Assembly: GCF_044142105.1 (NCBI RefSeq)
Contig: NZ_JBGTYM010000008.1
Location: 1 to 64,000, forward strand
DNA from: Pseudogemmobacter sp044142105
GTDB taxonomy: Bacteria > Pseudomonadota > Alphaproteobacteria > Rhodobacterales > Rhodobacteraceae
DNA: 64,000 nucleotides
Direction of reading: 5' to 3'
A program made the translations under genes and the position numbers. The notes beneath the pieces are model-generated. The model ran no database searches and was not told where the DNA came from. It saw nothing but the letters and a program-made list of their open reading frames with translations. This document shows positions 7,829 to 14,399 of this stretch, piece by piece (the first letter of the stretch is position 1; each line of letters opens with the position of its first letter).

Positions 7829-8563
7829 TCAACCGCCCTGCCCGCCCCTGATCGTGATCTTGCGCTTCCCGCCTGTCCGCTGCGGCGAGGGAGCCGTGTT
7901 TTCCGATGAAATGCGTTGAACGAGATCATCGACGCTCACACGACGATCTGCATTGTCGATCAGCCCGTGCCTGGCGAGCAAATCATCCATCAGAACGGCG
8001 ACACTGGCCTCTTCGGGGCCGCCCTCAGCCATCCGCGCGACGACCATACGCCATTGAGAAGATGTCAGGTTCAACTTCGCCAGGTCAGCAATTCCCATAT
8101 GCCGGATGCGCGAGATAATCGCATCCACGTCGAGGAACTCGGGCTGGTCTTCGTGAAATGCAGGTACCTGAGCCATTGCTTGATGACCCGGAAGCTCAAC
8201 GATGGCTTCAACCGTCTTTTCAAGCAGATCTTGTGGCAAAGTTGCGTGGTTATCCAGGACAAAGCGCAGCGCCTTGGCGTAAGCTTCTCTGTTTCGCCGC
8301 ATCTCGGCCAGCGCCGCTTCCGTGATCGCCTCGAACTTGTCGGCCTGCGCATGGAGCGCCGCCAGAGCAGTGTCGATCCGACCCTTGGCGTCATCCAGAT
8401 CGACCGCATCGCCACCAAACGACGCCTCAAGACGCGAAACGATCTCGGCGTTCAGGCTGCGGTTGCTCGCCTCGGCGGCCGCTTGGACCCGCGCCTTGAG
8501 GTCGTCGGGCATCCGCAACCCGTAGGGCGCGATTCTCGTAGGGTACTTCGATTCATCGACCAT
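7829..8563 (-). CDS. Arc-family ribbon-helix-helix regulator with long C-terminal domain
   Basis: The product is 244 residues from ATG 8563; a GTG three codons earlier is possible. Residues about 12-47 (PYGLRMPDDLKARVQAA, then NRSLNAEIVSRLE) are an Arc-type DNA-binding fold. The rest is a helical, probably coiled-coil and multimerising region far longer than P22 Arc (53 residues). It is divergent from a second Arc-like gene, with repeated TGGTARCTAA elements in and beside the 84-base space between them. By analogy with P22 Arc/Mnt it should repress one or both divergent promoters and thereby the antirepressor gene. The extended tail is unusual. Confidence 0.82.
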   Translation of the reverse strand: MVDESKYPTRIAPYGLRMPDDLKARVQAAAEASNRSLNAEIVSRLEASFGGDAVDLDDAKGRIDTALAALHAQADKFEAITEAALAEMRRNREAYAKALRFVLDNHATLPQDLLEKTVEAIVELPGHQAMAQVPAFHEDQPEFLDVDAIISRIRHMGIADLAKLNLTSSQWRMVVARMAEGGPEEASVAVLMDDLLARHGLIDNADRRVSVDDLVQRISSENTAPSPQRTGGKRKITIRGGQGG

Positions 8564-8570
8564 GATTTCC

Positions 8571-8637
8571 ACTGGTAGCTAAAATCACGTTGACGGAGAA
8601 TGCCGACCAATGGTAACTAACTTCCATTGGTAACTAA
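8571..8637. promoter_or_regulatory. Operator region: three TGGTARCTAA direct repeats
   Basis: Three copies of a ten-base element lie between the divergent Arc-like genes: TGGTAGCTAA at 8573-8582, TGGTAACTAA at 8611-8620 and again at 8628-8637. The last two are 17 bases apart, so they fall on nearly the same face if bound with spacing. Repeated half-sites flanking start regions fit ribbon-helix-helix operators. The binding protein is inferred from position. Confidence 0.65.
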
Positions 8638-8647
8638 GTGGGGAGCT

Positions 8648-8836
8648 ATGGAAGCCAGAAAGCAGGACACTCCCTATGGGCTTCGAATGCCCAAGGGGAT
8701 GCGCGCAGAGATTCGCGCCATGGCTGAAGAGAACGGCCGGAGCATGAACGCCGAAATCACCTTCCACCTTCGTGTAGCGCTGGGAGAGCGAGCGGAGCGC
8801 AAGGGCGAACAAGCGGAAACGCACGCCAAAAACTAA
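8648..8836 (+). CDS. Short Arc-like ribbon-helix-helix protein
   Basis: The protein has 62 residues from ATG 8648, after GGGGAG. A TTG at 8627 lies inside an operator repeat and is less likely. Almost the whole protein is an Arc/Mnt-type fold: PYGLRMPKGMRAEIRAMAEE, then GRSMNAEITFHLRVAL, very close to the N-terminus of the divergent regulator. It heads the rightward operon that carries the antirepressor. It probably autoregulates and controls the antirepressor gene, as P22 Arc does. Confidence 0.83.
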   Translation: MEARKQDTPYGLRMPKGMRAEIRAMAEENGRSMNAEITFHLRVALGERAERKGEQAETHAKN

Positions 8837-8900
8837 GCGGCCTCCGGAAGCGTTGCAGCGCGTCCGAAGGCCTTGACCACAAACCATCTGGAGATCGAAA

Positions 8901-9338
8901 ATGGCCTTGGCCAATCCTAGCACCACACCCGAAAAACTGGAAGACCCTGCGCGCCGCGCAGTGCTTCTGGCCACCCCTGCCCTTGCGGCAGCCCTTTCGG
9001 CTTCTGCCGTCGGCGCGGCCTGCGTGATGGAAACAGGCGCTATCACCGGCGACACCGTCGATGATGTGCCTTTCCTTTTGCCTCTGGCAGGCGACTCGCG
9101 TGCCTTCGCCGTCTGCGTCCCGGCCCGCACCATTGGTCACGCCCACCGTTACGCATTGTCGAACGGCAGGACGATCCTGGCCGAGCGCCTCGATCGCGAC
9201 CGCTGCAACGATGGCTCGGGCTGGCGCGACTGCCTGCCGGGCGAATTCGCCGGTCGCATCATCGGCCGCGTCGTCATCGTGCTCGAGCGGCGCACCGATG
9301 ATTGGGCAGTCGCTGCGCAAAGCCGGATCGCCGGGTGA
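8901..9338 (+). CDS. Hypothetical protein, possibly exported
   Basis: The product is 145 residues. Near the N-terminus, RRAVLLATPALAAALSAS followed by AVGAA resembles a signal sequence with a twin-arginine-like start, though the match is loose. Four cysteines (in GAACVM, FAVCVP and RDRCNDGSGWRDCLPG) could form disulfides. A GGAG lies seven bases before the start, and the stop is entwined with possible starts of the antirepressor gene. The family is not recognised. It might instead be a cytoplasmic partner of the antirepressor. Confidence 0.55.
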   Translation: MALANPSTTPEKLEDPARRAVLLATPALAAALSASAVGAACVMETGAITGDTVDDVPFLLPLAGDSRAFAVCVPARTIGHAHRYALSNGRTILAERLDRDRCNDGSGWRDCLPGEFAGRIIGRVVIVLERRTDDWAVAAQSRIAG

Positions 9339-9343
9339 TCGTG

Positions 9344-10075
9344 ATGAACGTGCAACTTCTCACCGACCGTGCTCCGATGACGATGTCGAGCCGAGAAATC
9401 GCCGATCTGGTAGAACGCCGCCATGACAACGTGAAACGAACGGTCGAAACCCTTGCGGATCGTGGAGTTATCGAATTCCCTCAGATTGAGGAAATCCCCA
9501 CAGCGACGAAGCCGACGACGGTTTTCCACCTCGCAAAGCGCGACACCTTCGTCGTCGTGGCACAGCTTTCGCCTGAATTCACCGCCCGGCTTGTCGATCG
9601 CTGGCAGGAACTCGAAGCGCAGGCAAAGCCGACCATCCCCGACCTTTCCGACCCAACGGTTCTGACCGGGCTGCTCCTCGAGCACGCCGCCAAACGCATC
9701 GAGGCCGAGCAGCGCGCCGATGCCGCCGAAGCCAAGGTCGACGCGATGCAGTCCGACGTCGAAGCCCACCATCGCCTGACCGCCGCCGACGGCAGCCTGA
9801 CCGGCACCGAAGCCGCGAAAAGCCTCGGCATCGCGCCGAAAGAGTTGTTCCTTTGGCTGCAGACCCACGGCTGGATCTACCGCCGCCCAGGCTCGGCAAC
9901 CTGGCTCGGCTTTCAGCGCCGCTGCAACGACGGCCTCCTCATCCATCGCGTGACCACGGTCCTCCGTCCAGATGGCACCGAGCGGATTTGCGAGCAGGTC
10001 CGCATCACCCCCAAAGGCCTCGCCACCCTGGCGAAGGTCATCAGACCAACCGCAAAACTCATCGTGGAGAACTGA
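9344..10075 (+). CDS. Phage antirepressor, Rha-type N-terminus plus KilAC/ANT C-terminus
   Basis: The product is 243 residues from ATG 9344; GTG starts at 9335 and 9341 are alternatives. Residues about 10-95 (SSREIADLVERRHDNVKRTVE, with TVFHLAKRDTF) match the Rha family N-terminus. A helical linker rich in Ala/Glu follows. The C-terminal part (about 130-243, with EAAKSLGIAPKELFLWLQ, HGWIYRR and ITPKGLATLAK) is a KilAC/ANT domain. Such proteins inactivate the prophage repressor when expressed. Here the gene follows two Arc-like regulators, which should keep it silent in the lysogen. Confidence 0.9.
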   Translation: MNVQLLTDRAPMTMSSREIADLVERRHDNVKRTVETLADRGVIEFPQIEEIPTATKPTTVFHLAKRDTFVVVAQLSPEFTARLVDRWQELEAQAKPTIPDLSDPTVLTGLLLEHAAKRIEAEQRADAAEAKVDAMQSDVEAHHRLTAADGSLTGTEAAKSLGIAPKELFLWLQTHGWIYRRPGSATWLGFQRRCNDGLLIHRVTTVLRPDGTERICEQVRITPKGLATLAKVIRPTAKLIVEN

Positions 10076-10077
10076 AC

Positions 10078-10737
10078 ATGGCTGTGAAAACCGAAACCGC
10101 AATCACCCTGCCCCGCATCGACATCCGCCTCATGGAAGTAACCATCATCGGCGACAGTCCTCTGATCGTGCACGCGTGGAGCCAAAAGGCGAAGCGCCAG
10201 ATGCTCGACAAGCAACTGAAGCGCGCGACCGGCGCAAAGGAGGCGAAAGACCCGGCCGCCGATTTTCAGGCCTCGCTCTACAAGCTACCAGACGGCGGAT
10301 ACGGGTTTCCATCGGTGGCGTTCAAGGCCGCCGCTGTCACCGCGATCACGAGCGTTAACGGCCTGACGAAGATAGCAGCCAGGCAGGCGTTCCACATCTT
10401 GGGCGAAGACGTCGATGTGTACGGCGCGTTCGACGGAACCAAGGCGCGGCAGAACCTCGTTCGGCTGCTCTGCGATGAACCTTCGATGCGGGAAGATCTG
10501 GTTCGTGTCGGCATGGGCACGGCCGATTTGCGGTATCGCGGCGAGTTCGCGGATTGGGCGGCGAAGCTGCTCGTCCGCTACAACGCCAACGTCTTGTCCG
10601 AAGAGCAAATTCTCAACATCCTGAATGTCGCGGGTTTCGCAGTCGGCATCGGCGAGTGGAGACCGGAAAAGGACGGAAGCCACGGTATGTTCCATGTCGC
10701 GACCGAGGCGGACCTACGGCGGATGGAGGCTGCATGA
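10078..10737 (+). CDS. Conserved-type phage protein of unknown function
   Basis: The product is 219 residues from ATG 10078 after GGAGAACTGAAC. The N-terminal strand EVTIIGDSPLIVHAW is followed by a basic helix (SQKAKRQMLDKQLKRA), a core FPSVAFKAAAVTAI, and a C-terminal GFAVGIGEWRPEKDGSHGMF. I recall similar proteins in other phages without an assigned function. The alternation of strands and helices and the Gly-rich C-terminal loop faintly recall RAMP/Cas7-type RRM folds; that is only a shape-based guess. It is three bases after the antirepressor stop and overlaps the next gene by four bases, so the three should be co-expressed. Confidence 0.7.
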   Translation: MAVKTETAITLPRIDIRLMEVTIIGDSPLIVHAWSQKAKRQMLDKQLKRATGAKEAKDPAADFQASLYKLPDGGYGFPSVAFKAAAVTAITSVNGLTKIAARQAFHILGEDVDVYGAFDGTKARQNLVRLLCDEPSMREDLVRVGMGTADLRYRGEFADWAAKLLVRYNANVLSEEQILNILNVAGFAVGIGEWRPEKDGSHGMFHVATEADLRRMEAA

Positions 10738-11243
10738 AAGTCGCGCGCTATGAGATCGCGGAAGGCGCCAGGTTTCAGGCTGGCGCTCAGCGAGACGACC
10801 CAAACATCATCGGGCAGCACATCGAGCTTCTTCGGAAGCAGCAGCACGGCGAGCTAACACCCAATGATGTCGTCGCCGACGCCCGAAACCCAAACAGCCC
10901 GTTGCACTCTTTTTTCGAATGGAACGATGGCGAAGCTGCGGAACAGTACCGGCTGCAGCAGGCGCGAGGCCTCATCCGGGCCGTGGTCGCCGTCTACGTC
11001 AGGGAAGATGCCCCTGCCGTCAGGACGAAGGCTTTCGTCCACATCAATGAGCCAGGGGCCCAGCACTATCGGTCAGCCGATCACGCCCTGTCCCAGACTC
11101 ATACCCGTGACATGGTTTTGCGCCGCGCGTTGGAGGAACTGAAACAGTGGCGGAAGCGCTACAAGGATCTCGAGGAGTTCGCGCAGCTGATCCGCGTCGT
11201 GGATGAAGTCACGGTGAAAATTGCCTTCTCCCGCAAGGGGTGA
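10734..11243 (+). CDS. Hypothetical phage protein, mostly helical
   Basis: The product is 169 residues, starting at ATG 10734 with a four-base overlap (ATGA) with the upstream gene. It contains ELTPNDVVADARNPNSPLH, SFFEWNDGEAAEQYRLQ and a helical C-terminus (ALEELKQWRKRYKDLEEF). No domain is recognised; the pairing with the 219-residue gene suggests a joint function. Its stop codon is followed immediately by the 5-bp-period repeat tract, so the repeat is the 3' end of this transcript. Confidence 0.7.
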   Translation: MKVARYEIAEGARFQAGAQRDDPNIIGQHIELLRKQQHGELTPNDVVADARNPNSPLHSFFEWNDGEAAEQYRLQQARGLIRAVVAVYVREDAPAVRTKAFVHINEPGAQHYRSADHALSQTHTRDMVLRRALEELKQWRKRYKDLEEFAQLIRVVDEVTVKIAFSRKG

Positions 11244-11512
11244 GGCATGGCACGGCAGGCACGGCCAGGCGAGGTAAGGTGAGGCAAGGTGGGTCAGGGC
11301 TTGGCGGCGCGCGGCAGGCGAGGCTAGGTGATGTCCGTCAGGGCTAGGCGCGGCAGGGCATGGCAGGCAAGGCGAGGCACGGCGGGGCGCGGTGCGGCAT
11401 GGCACGGCAGGCAAGGCTCGGTGAGGCGGGGCTTGGCAAGGCAGGGCTTGGTCTGGCAGGTAAGGCGAGGCCGGGCCGGGCGTGGCGGGGCAGGCATGGC
11501 GGGTCGGGGCGA
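11244..11512. repeat. Degenerate pentanucleotide tract, consensus NNGGC
   Basis: About 270 bases with a 5-base period in which GGC recurs while the other two positions vary (for example AAGGC, ATGGC, ACGGC, CGGGC and TTGGC units), with occasional slips and a non-repeating interruption near 11,328-11,337. The plus strand is strongly G-rich. It separates two convergent genes and begins right after a stop codon. Open frames across it (RQGKA-like repeats) are repeat artefacts and are not annotated. Its function is unknown; possibilities include a recombination or replication element, or an RNA structure. Confidence 0.85.
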
Positions 11513-11557
11513 GTCCAACCGTTGGGGCACGGCCGGGGGGACCCGGCCGCGCACCTG

Positions 11558-12283
11558 TCATATGGTGGGCCAGATTGCAGCGATCATCGTACACGCGGCC
11601 TCAATGTTCCTGGTTCGATTGACGATGCTAGCTGGCCCCCTAACCAAGCGCCCGCGAGGCACGTCAATCACCATCGACGCCGAAGCATATGGCGTCCCCA
11701 GATCCTCGAGATTTGCCGCTGCGTGCATATGAGCAATCGTCGCGAGATGAACGTTGGCCTCAATTCTGCGACTCTCGGCCGCCTCCCCCTGACCACCGAT
11801 CGCGCACCGCACAAATAGTTCTCCGACGCGGCCGCCCTGTCGCGAAGAAACCGTGCAAACAGCATCAGGTACGACGCTCACCTCAACACCATTGACTTGG
11901 AGCGGGTCTGACCTAGGCGCAATGCTGAACTGCACGCCACCGAGATCGAACAGATTTCTCTGCCGCTCGAAGGCGTCAACCGTCTCGATGGATCGCCGCG
12001 CATCGTCGGCCACAAACGGGCTGCTCGAGGGATCGTCGCGGCGCTGTTCGAGAGCGACGCGCGTTGACGCCAGAATTCTTGCTTCCTGGCTCGGCGACAT
12101 CAGGGCGGCTGCGATGCCTTTCCGGGCGATCTGATACTGGACGATCAGCGCCCGGGCTTCTCCTGGGTATTTCGCCTGCCGCAGGATTGCCAGTTGTGAT
12201 AGCATTGAGGTAGCAGCCACATAGTCGGCGAGCTGCGCCGCCGTTAAGCGCGGCTCTGATCTCGATGTTGGAGGATATGCCAT
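11558..12283 (-). CDS. Hypothetical protein
   Basis: The product is 241 residues. The N-terminal half is helical (LTAAQLADYVAATSML, GIAAALMSPSQEARIL); the C-terminal half has strand-like segments (VNGVEVSVVPDAVCTVSS, ELFVRCAIGG). There is no membrane segment. Its ATG overlaps the ATG of the divergent 85-residue gene in the palindrome CCATGG and has no Shine-Dalgarno, so the true start could be further in. It faces the repeat tract. Function unknown; likely accessory cargo. Confidence 0.6.
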   Translation of the reverse strand: MAYPPTSRSEPRLTAAQLADYVAATSMLSQLAILRQAKYPGEARALIVQYQIARKGIAAALMSPSQEARILASTRVALEQRRDDPSSSPFVADDARRSIETVDAFERQRNLFDLGGVQFSIAPRSDPLQVNGVEVSVVPDAVCTVSSRQGGRVGELFVRCAIGGQGEAAESRRIEANVHLATIAHMHAAANLEDLGTPYASASMVIDVPRGRLVRGPASIVNRTRNIEAACTMIAAIWPTI

Positions 12284-12539
12284 GGATGATCTCGTCGTTG
12301 TCGGCCGGGCTCAGGATGGCACAAGATTTTATATGTCGGAACTGTCGTCGCAAACCCTGCACGAGAACGGTCTGCCTGGGCCCCCCGACGGGCTCTATCT
12401 ATACGAGGAATGCACTGATCAGACTTCGCCGGGTATCCGCGTCCTGGCAAAGGTCCCGGATATCGGTGCTGCCTACAGAATCCTCGAAATGATGATCGGT
12501 CCATGGAGCGCCACCTCGGCGTTGACCTCTGCCGGCTAG
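12282..12539 (+). CDS. Small hypothetical protein
   Basis: The product is 85 residues (MDDLVVVGRAQDGTRFYMSE at the start). A perfect GGAGG seven bases before the ATG supports the start. The mix of strand and helix looks like a compact fold, but no family is recognised. It is divergent from the 241-residue gene, sharing the CCATGG at the starts, and lies 335 bases before the DprA-like gene. Confidence 0.6.
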   Translation: MDDLVVVGRAQDGTRFYMSELSSQTLHENGLPGPPDGLYLYEECTDQTSPGIRVLAKVPDIGAAYRILEMMIGPWSATSALTSAG

Positions 12540-12874
12540 CAGTGACATGCGGCTAGAGGAGGCGGGGGAATCGCTGTTGACCAGCAAGATGGCGGAAAGT
12601 CGCTCGAACCTGCGGCCTGTCGCCCGCACATGCGCGATGCGAAGAGTCGCTGACTGCATATCGCGCTCAACCCGTTGCTCGACCCCAATTCTAGGGCCTT
12701 TCTCAGCGTCATCCGGCGCTTGGCGCCCAATTTGTGAACAACTGACGCGTTGATGTTCACACAATGTTCTGATAGGTGTTCCTGCCCTACTTCGGTCGCA
12801 TTGGGTCGCCAAACTCTGACGTTGACCTCGCCCAGCGGCCAATGTGACAAGGGGGGAACGGGGAGACGGGAACG
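12540..12874. other. Intergenic region before the DprA-like gene
   Basis: This stretch of 335 bases has no convincing gene; a 68-codon plus-strand frame at 12,547-12,753 has a Ser/Arg/Cys-rich composition unlike a real protein. It contains the LexA-type box and dyad at 12,732-12,769 and presumably the promoter of the DprA-like operon. Confidence 0.6.
12732..12769. promoter_or_regulatory. LexA-type SOS box (GTTC-N7-GTTC) overlapping a dyad
   Basis: GTTC at 12,755-12,758 and GTTC at 12,766-12,769 are separated by exactly seven bases, the alphaproteobacterial LexA consensus. The first GTTC also forms the right arm of an inverted repeat, TGTGAACA (12,733-12,740) and TGTTCACA (12,754-12,761), with a 13-base spacer. 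The box lies 106 bases before the DprA-like start, suggesting SOS induction of that operon. LexA binding is inferred from the consensus only. Confidence 0.7.
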
Positions 12875-13774
12875 ATGCAAGCAAACCTCTGGGCCGCGCC
12901 GGCGCTCTCGGGGCCGGTCAACCATCCGATCGACGCTGCTCTCGAGATTGGCGCATATGAGGCGCTCTGGTCGGAACGCAACGCGAGCTTCAAGACGATC
13001 GCGGAGCGTTTCCGAGACGCCCCCAAAGCCAGGCCTTCTGATTTCGTCGACGAGGATACAGCCCGTTCCGTCGGGCGTCGCGTGCTGGAAAAGTTGCGCC
13101 GGAAGTTGCATCATTTCGATGTCCGATTGTTCGGAGATGTCGAATATCCGTCCCGGCTTCGGGACGCGACGCATCCGGTCGAGCTGCTCTACATCCAGGG
13201 CGATTGGGATCTGATCGGTCGGCGATCCGTGGCCGTGGTGGGCACGCGGAAGCCCGACGAGGACGCGCTGAGCCGGGCCCGTGCAATCACGCGCAAGCTG
13301 GTCGAAGATGGCTTCGTGATCGCCTCCGGCTTGGCCGAGGGCATCGACACTGCGGCTCACACCGCCGCGATCGAAGCCGGTGGCCGCACCATCGCCGTTA
13401 TCGGAACGCCGCTGAACCACGCCTATCCGAAGTCCAATGCGGGCTTGCAGGAACGGATCGCGCGCGATCATCTTTTGATCAGCCAAGTTCCGATCGAGCG
13501 TTACGAGGCGCAGAATCCGACCGTGAACCGCTTCTTCTTCCCGGAGCGGAACAAGACAATGTCGGCGCTGACTGAGGCCACGATCATCATCGAAGCTGGC
13601 GAGACCTCGGGTACGCTTGTGCAGGCCCGAGAGGCGCTGAAGCAAAAGCGCAAGCTTTTCATCCTGAACAATCTTTTTGAAAGGCCGGATCTGAAATGGC
13701 CCGCAAAGTTTGCGGCCGAAGGTGCAATTCGAGTCCGCGACTATGCCGAAATCCGACGCGAGCTGGAACGGTAG
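12875..13774 (+). CDS. DprA/Smf-family protein (SLOG/Rossmann fold) in an accessory operon
   Basis: The product is 299 residues. Residues 1-105 are a divergent helical N-terminus. The DprA Rossmann core follows: VAVVGTRKP at 119-127, SGLAEGIDTAAH at 151-162, TIAVIGTPL near 172-180, and ERNKTMSALTEATIIIEAG at 224-242 with TSGTL at 244-248. Chromosomal DprA loads RecA on single-stranded DNA during transformation and is usually longer, with a C-terminal DML1-like domain that I do not see here. This copy sits in a prophage behind a LexA-type box and overlaps a phosphoribosyltransferase gene, so nucleotide sensing or DNA-end recognition in defence or phage conflict is more likely than natural competence. 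The family call is firm; the role is inferred. Confidence 0.9.
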   Translation: MQANLWAAPALSGPVNHPIDAALEIGAYEALWSERNASFKTIAERFRDAPKARPSDFVDEDTARSVGRRVLEKLRRKLHHFDVRLFGDVEYPSRLRDATHPVELLYIQGDWDLIGRRSVAVVGTRKPDEDALSRARAITRKLVEDGFVIASGLAEGIDTAAHTAAIEAGGRTIAVIGTPLNHAYPKSNAGLQERIARDHLLISQVPIERYEAQNPTVNRFFFPERNKTMSALTEATIIIEAGETSGTLVQAREALKQKRKLFILNNLFERPDLKWPAKFAAEGAIRVRDYAEIRRELER

Positions 13775-14399
13775 CCTTAGGATCGTCGGCGATCTGGAAA
13801 GGCCAGATCACCACCTGCTGCGGCAGGAGGATGAGTGCTATTTCATGGGGTCGTATACGTCAGGGGCTGGGTATGCACATAGCTTCACCAATAACCTGAT
13901 CAACAATCTGAAAAAGCCGATGTCCAAGCAAGGCACGCCGGAATGGCCCCATAAGCGCAAAGCGATCCGTGATGCCGCAGATGCCTTGCGCGAAGGCTTG
14001 CAACCGGGCGCGATCGCCGTCTCGGCATTTATCCCCGTGCCGCCGTCCTGTCCGAAGGGGCACCCTAACCACGACGATCGCATGACGCAGATTGCGCGCC
14101 GGATCGCGCCAACTGGAGATGTAAGGGAACTGCTTCTGACGACTGTTGAAAGGCCGCCGCGGCACACTTCGACAGCTCCGCGCGACACCGCCGCTCTACG
14201 TGCCACAATCGCTGTCGACGACAAGCTTCGGGTGCCGCGCCCAAAACAGGTGATCATGTTGGATGACGTCATGACCACCGGATGCGGCTTCCGGGTGTGC
14301 AAGGACCTGATTCAGGAGGTTTGGCCGGGAATAACCGTCTATGGCGTGTTCGTCGCTCGCGTTGCCCGACCGCCGATCACCTTCGCGTCGACCTGGTAG
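13743..14399 (+). CDS. Phosphoribosyltransferase-like partner of the DprA homologue
   Basis: The product is 218 residues from ATG 13,743, overlapping the dprA-like gene by 32 bases; an in-frame ATG at 13,710 is also possible. The PRPP-loop motif is clear: QVIMLDDVMTTGCGF, with DDVMTTG at 174-180. FIPVPPS (96-102) and the residue 33-55 region (CYFMGSYTS, then AHSFTNNLINNLKK) are further conserved-looking blocks. Type I phosphoribosyltransferases use PRPP or cleave nucleotide N-glycosidic bonds; the substrate here is unknown. The overlap implies translational coupling with the DprA-like protein. Its 3' end overlaps the convergent zincin gene by 61 bases. Confidence 0.85.
   Translation: MPKSDASWNGSLRIVGDLERPDHHLLRQEDECYFMGSYTSGAGYAHSFTNNLINNLKKPMSKQGTPEWPHKRKAIRDAADALREGLQPGAIAVSAFIPVPPSCPKGHPNHDDRMTQIARRIAPTGDVRELLLTTVERPPRHTSTAPRDTAALRATIAVDDKLRVPRPKQVIMLDDVMTTGCGFRVCKDLIQEVWPGITVYGVFVARVARPPITFASTW

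Noticed and set aside
11328..11818. Open frames rich in RQGKA/ARRGTAGRG-like repeats on both strands
   Set aside because: They are translations of the 5-bp-period repeat; no ribosome site, no protein-like composition.
12547..12753. A 68-codon plus-strand frame before the SOS box
   Set aside because: Ser/Arg/Cys-rich composition and no ribosome site; more likely non-coding leader.
12536..13645. A 369-codon minus-strand frame covering the DprA-like gene
   Set aside because: It lies opposite a clear DprA family protein and has no coherent domain; the part over the SOS box has no start signal.
12875..13774. The DprA homologue as the host's natural-transformation gene
   Set aside because: It is inside the prophage, has a divergent N-terminus, lacks an apparent C-terminal DML1-like domain and is coupled to a phosphoribosyltransferase.
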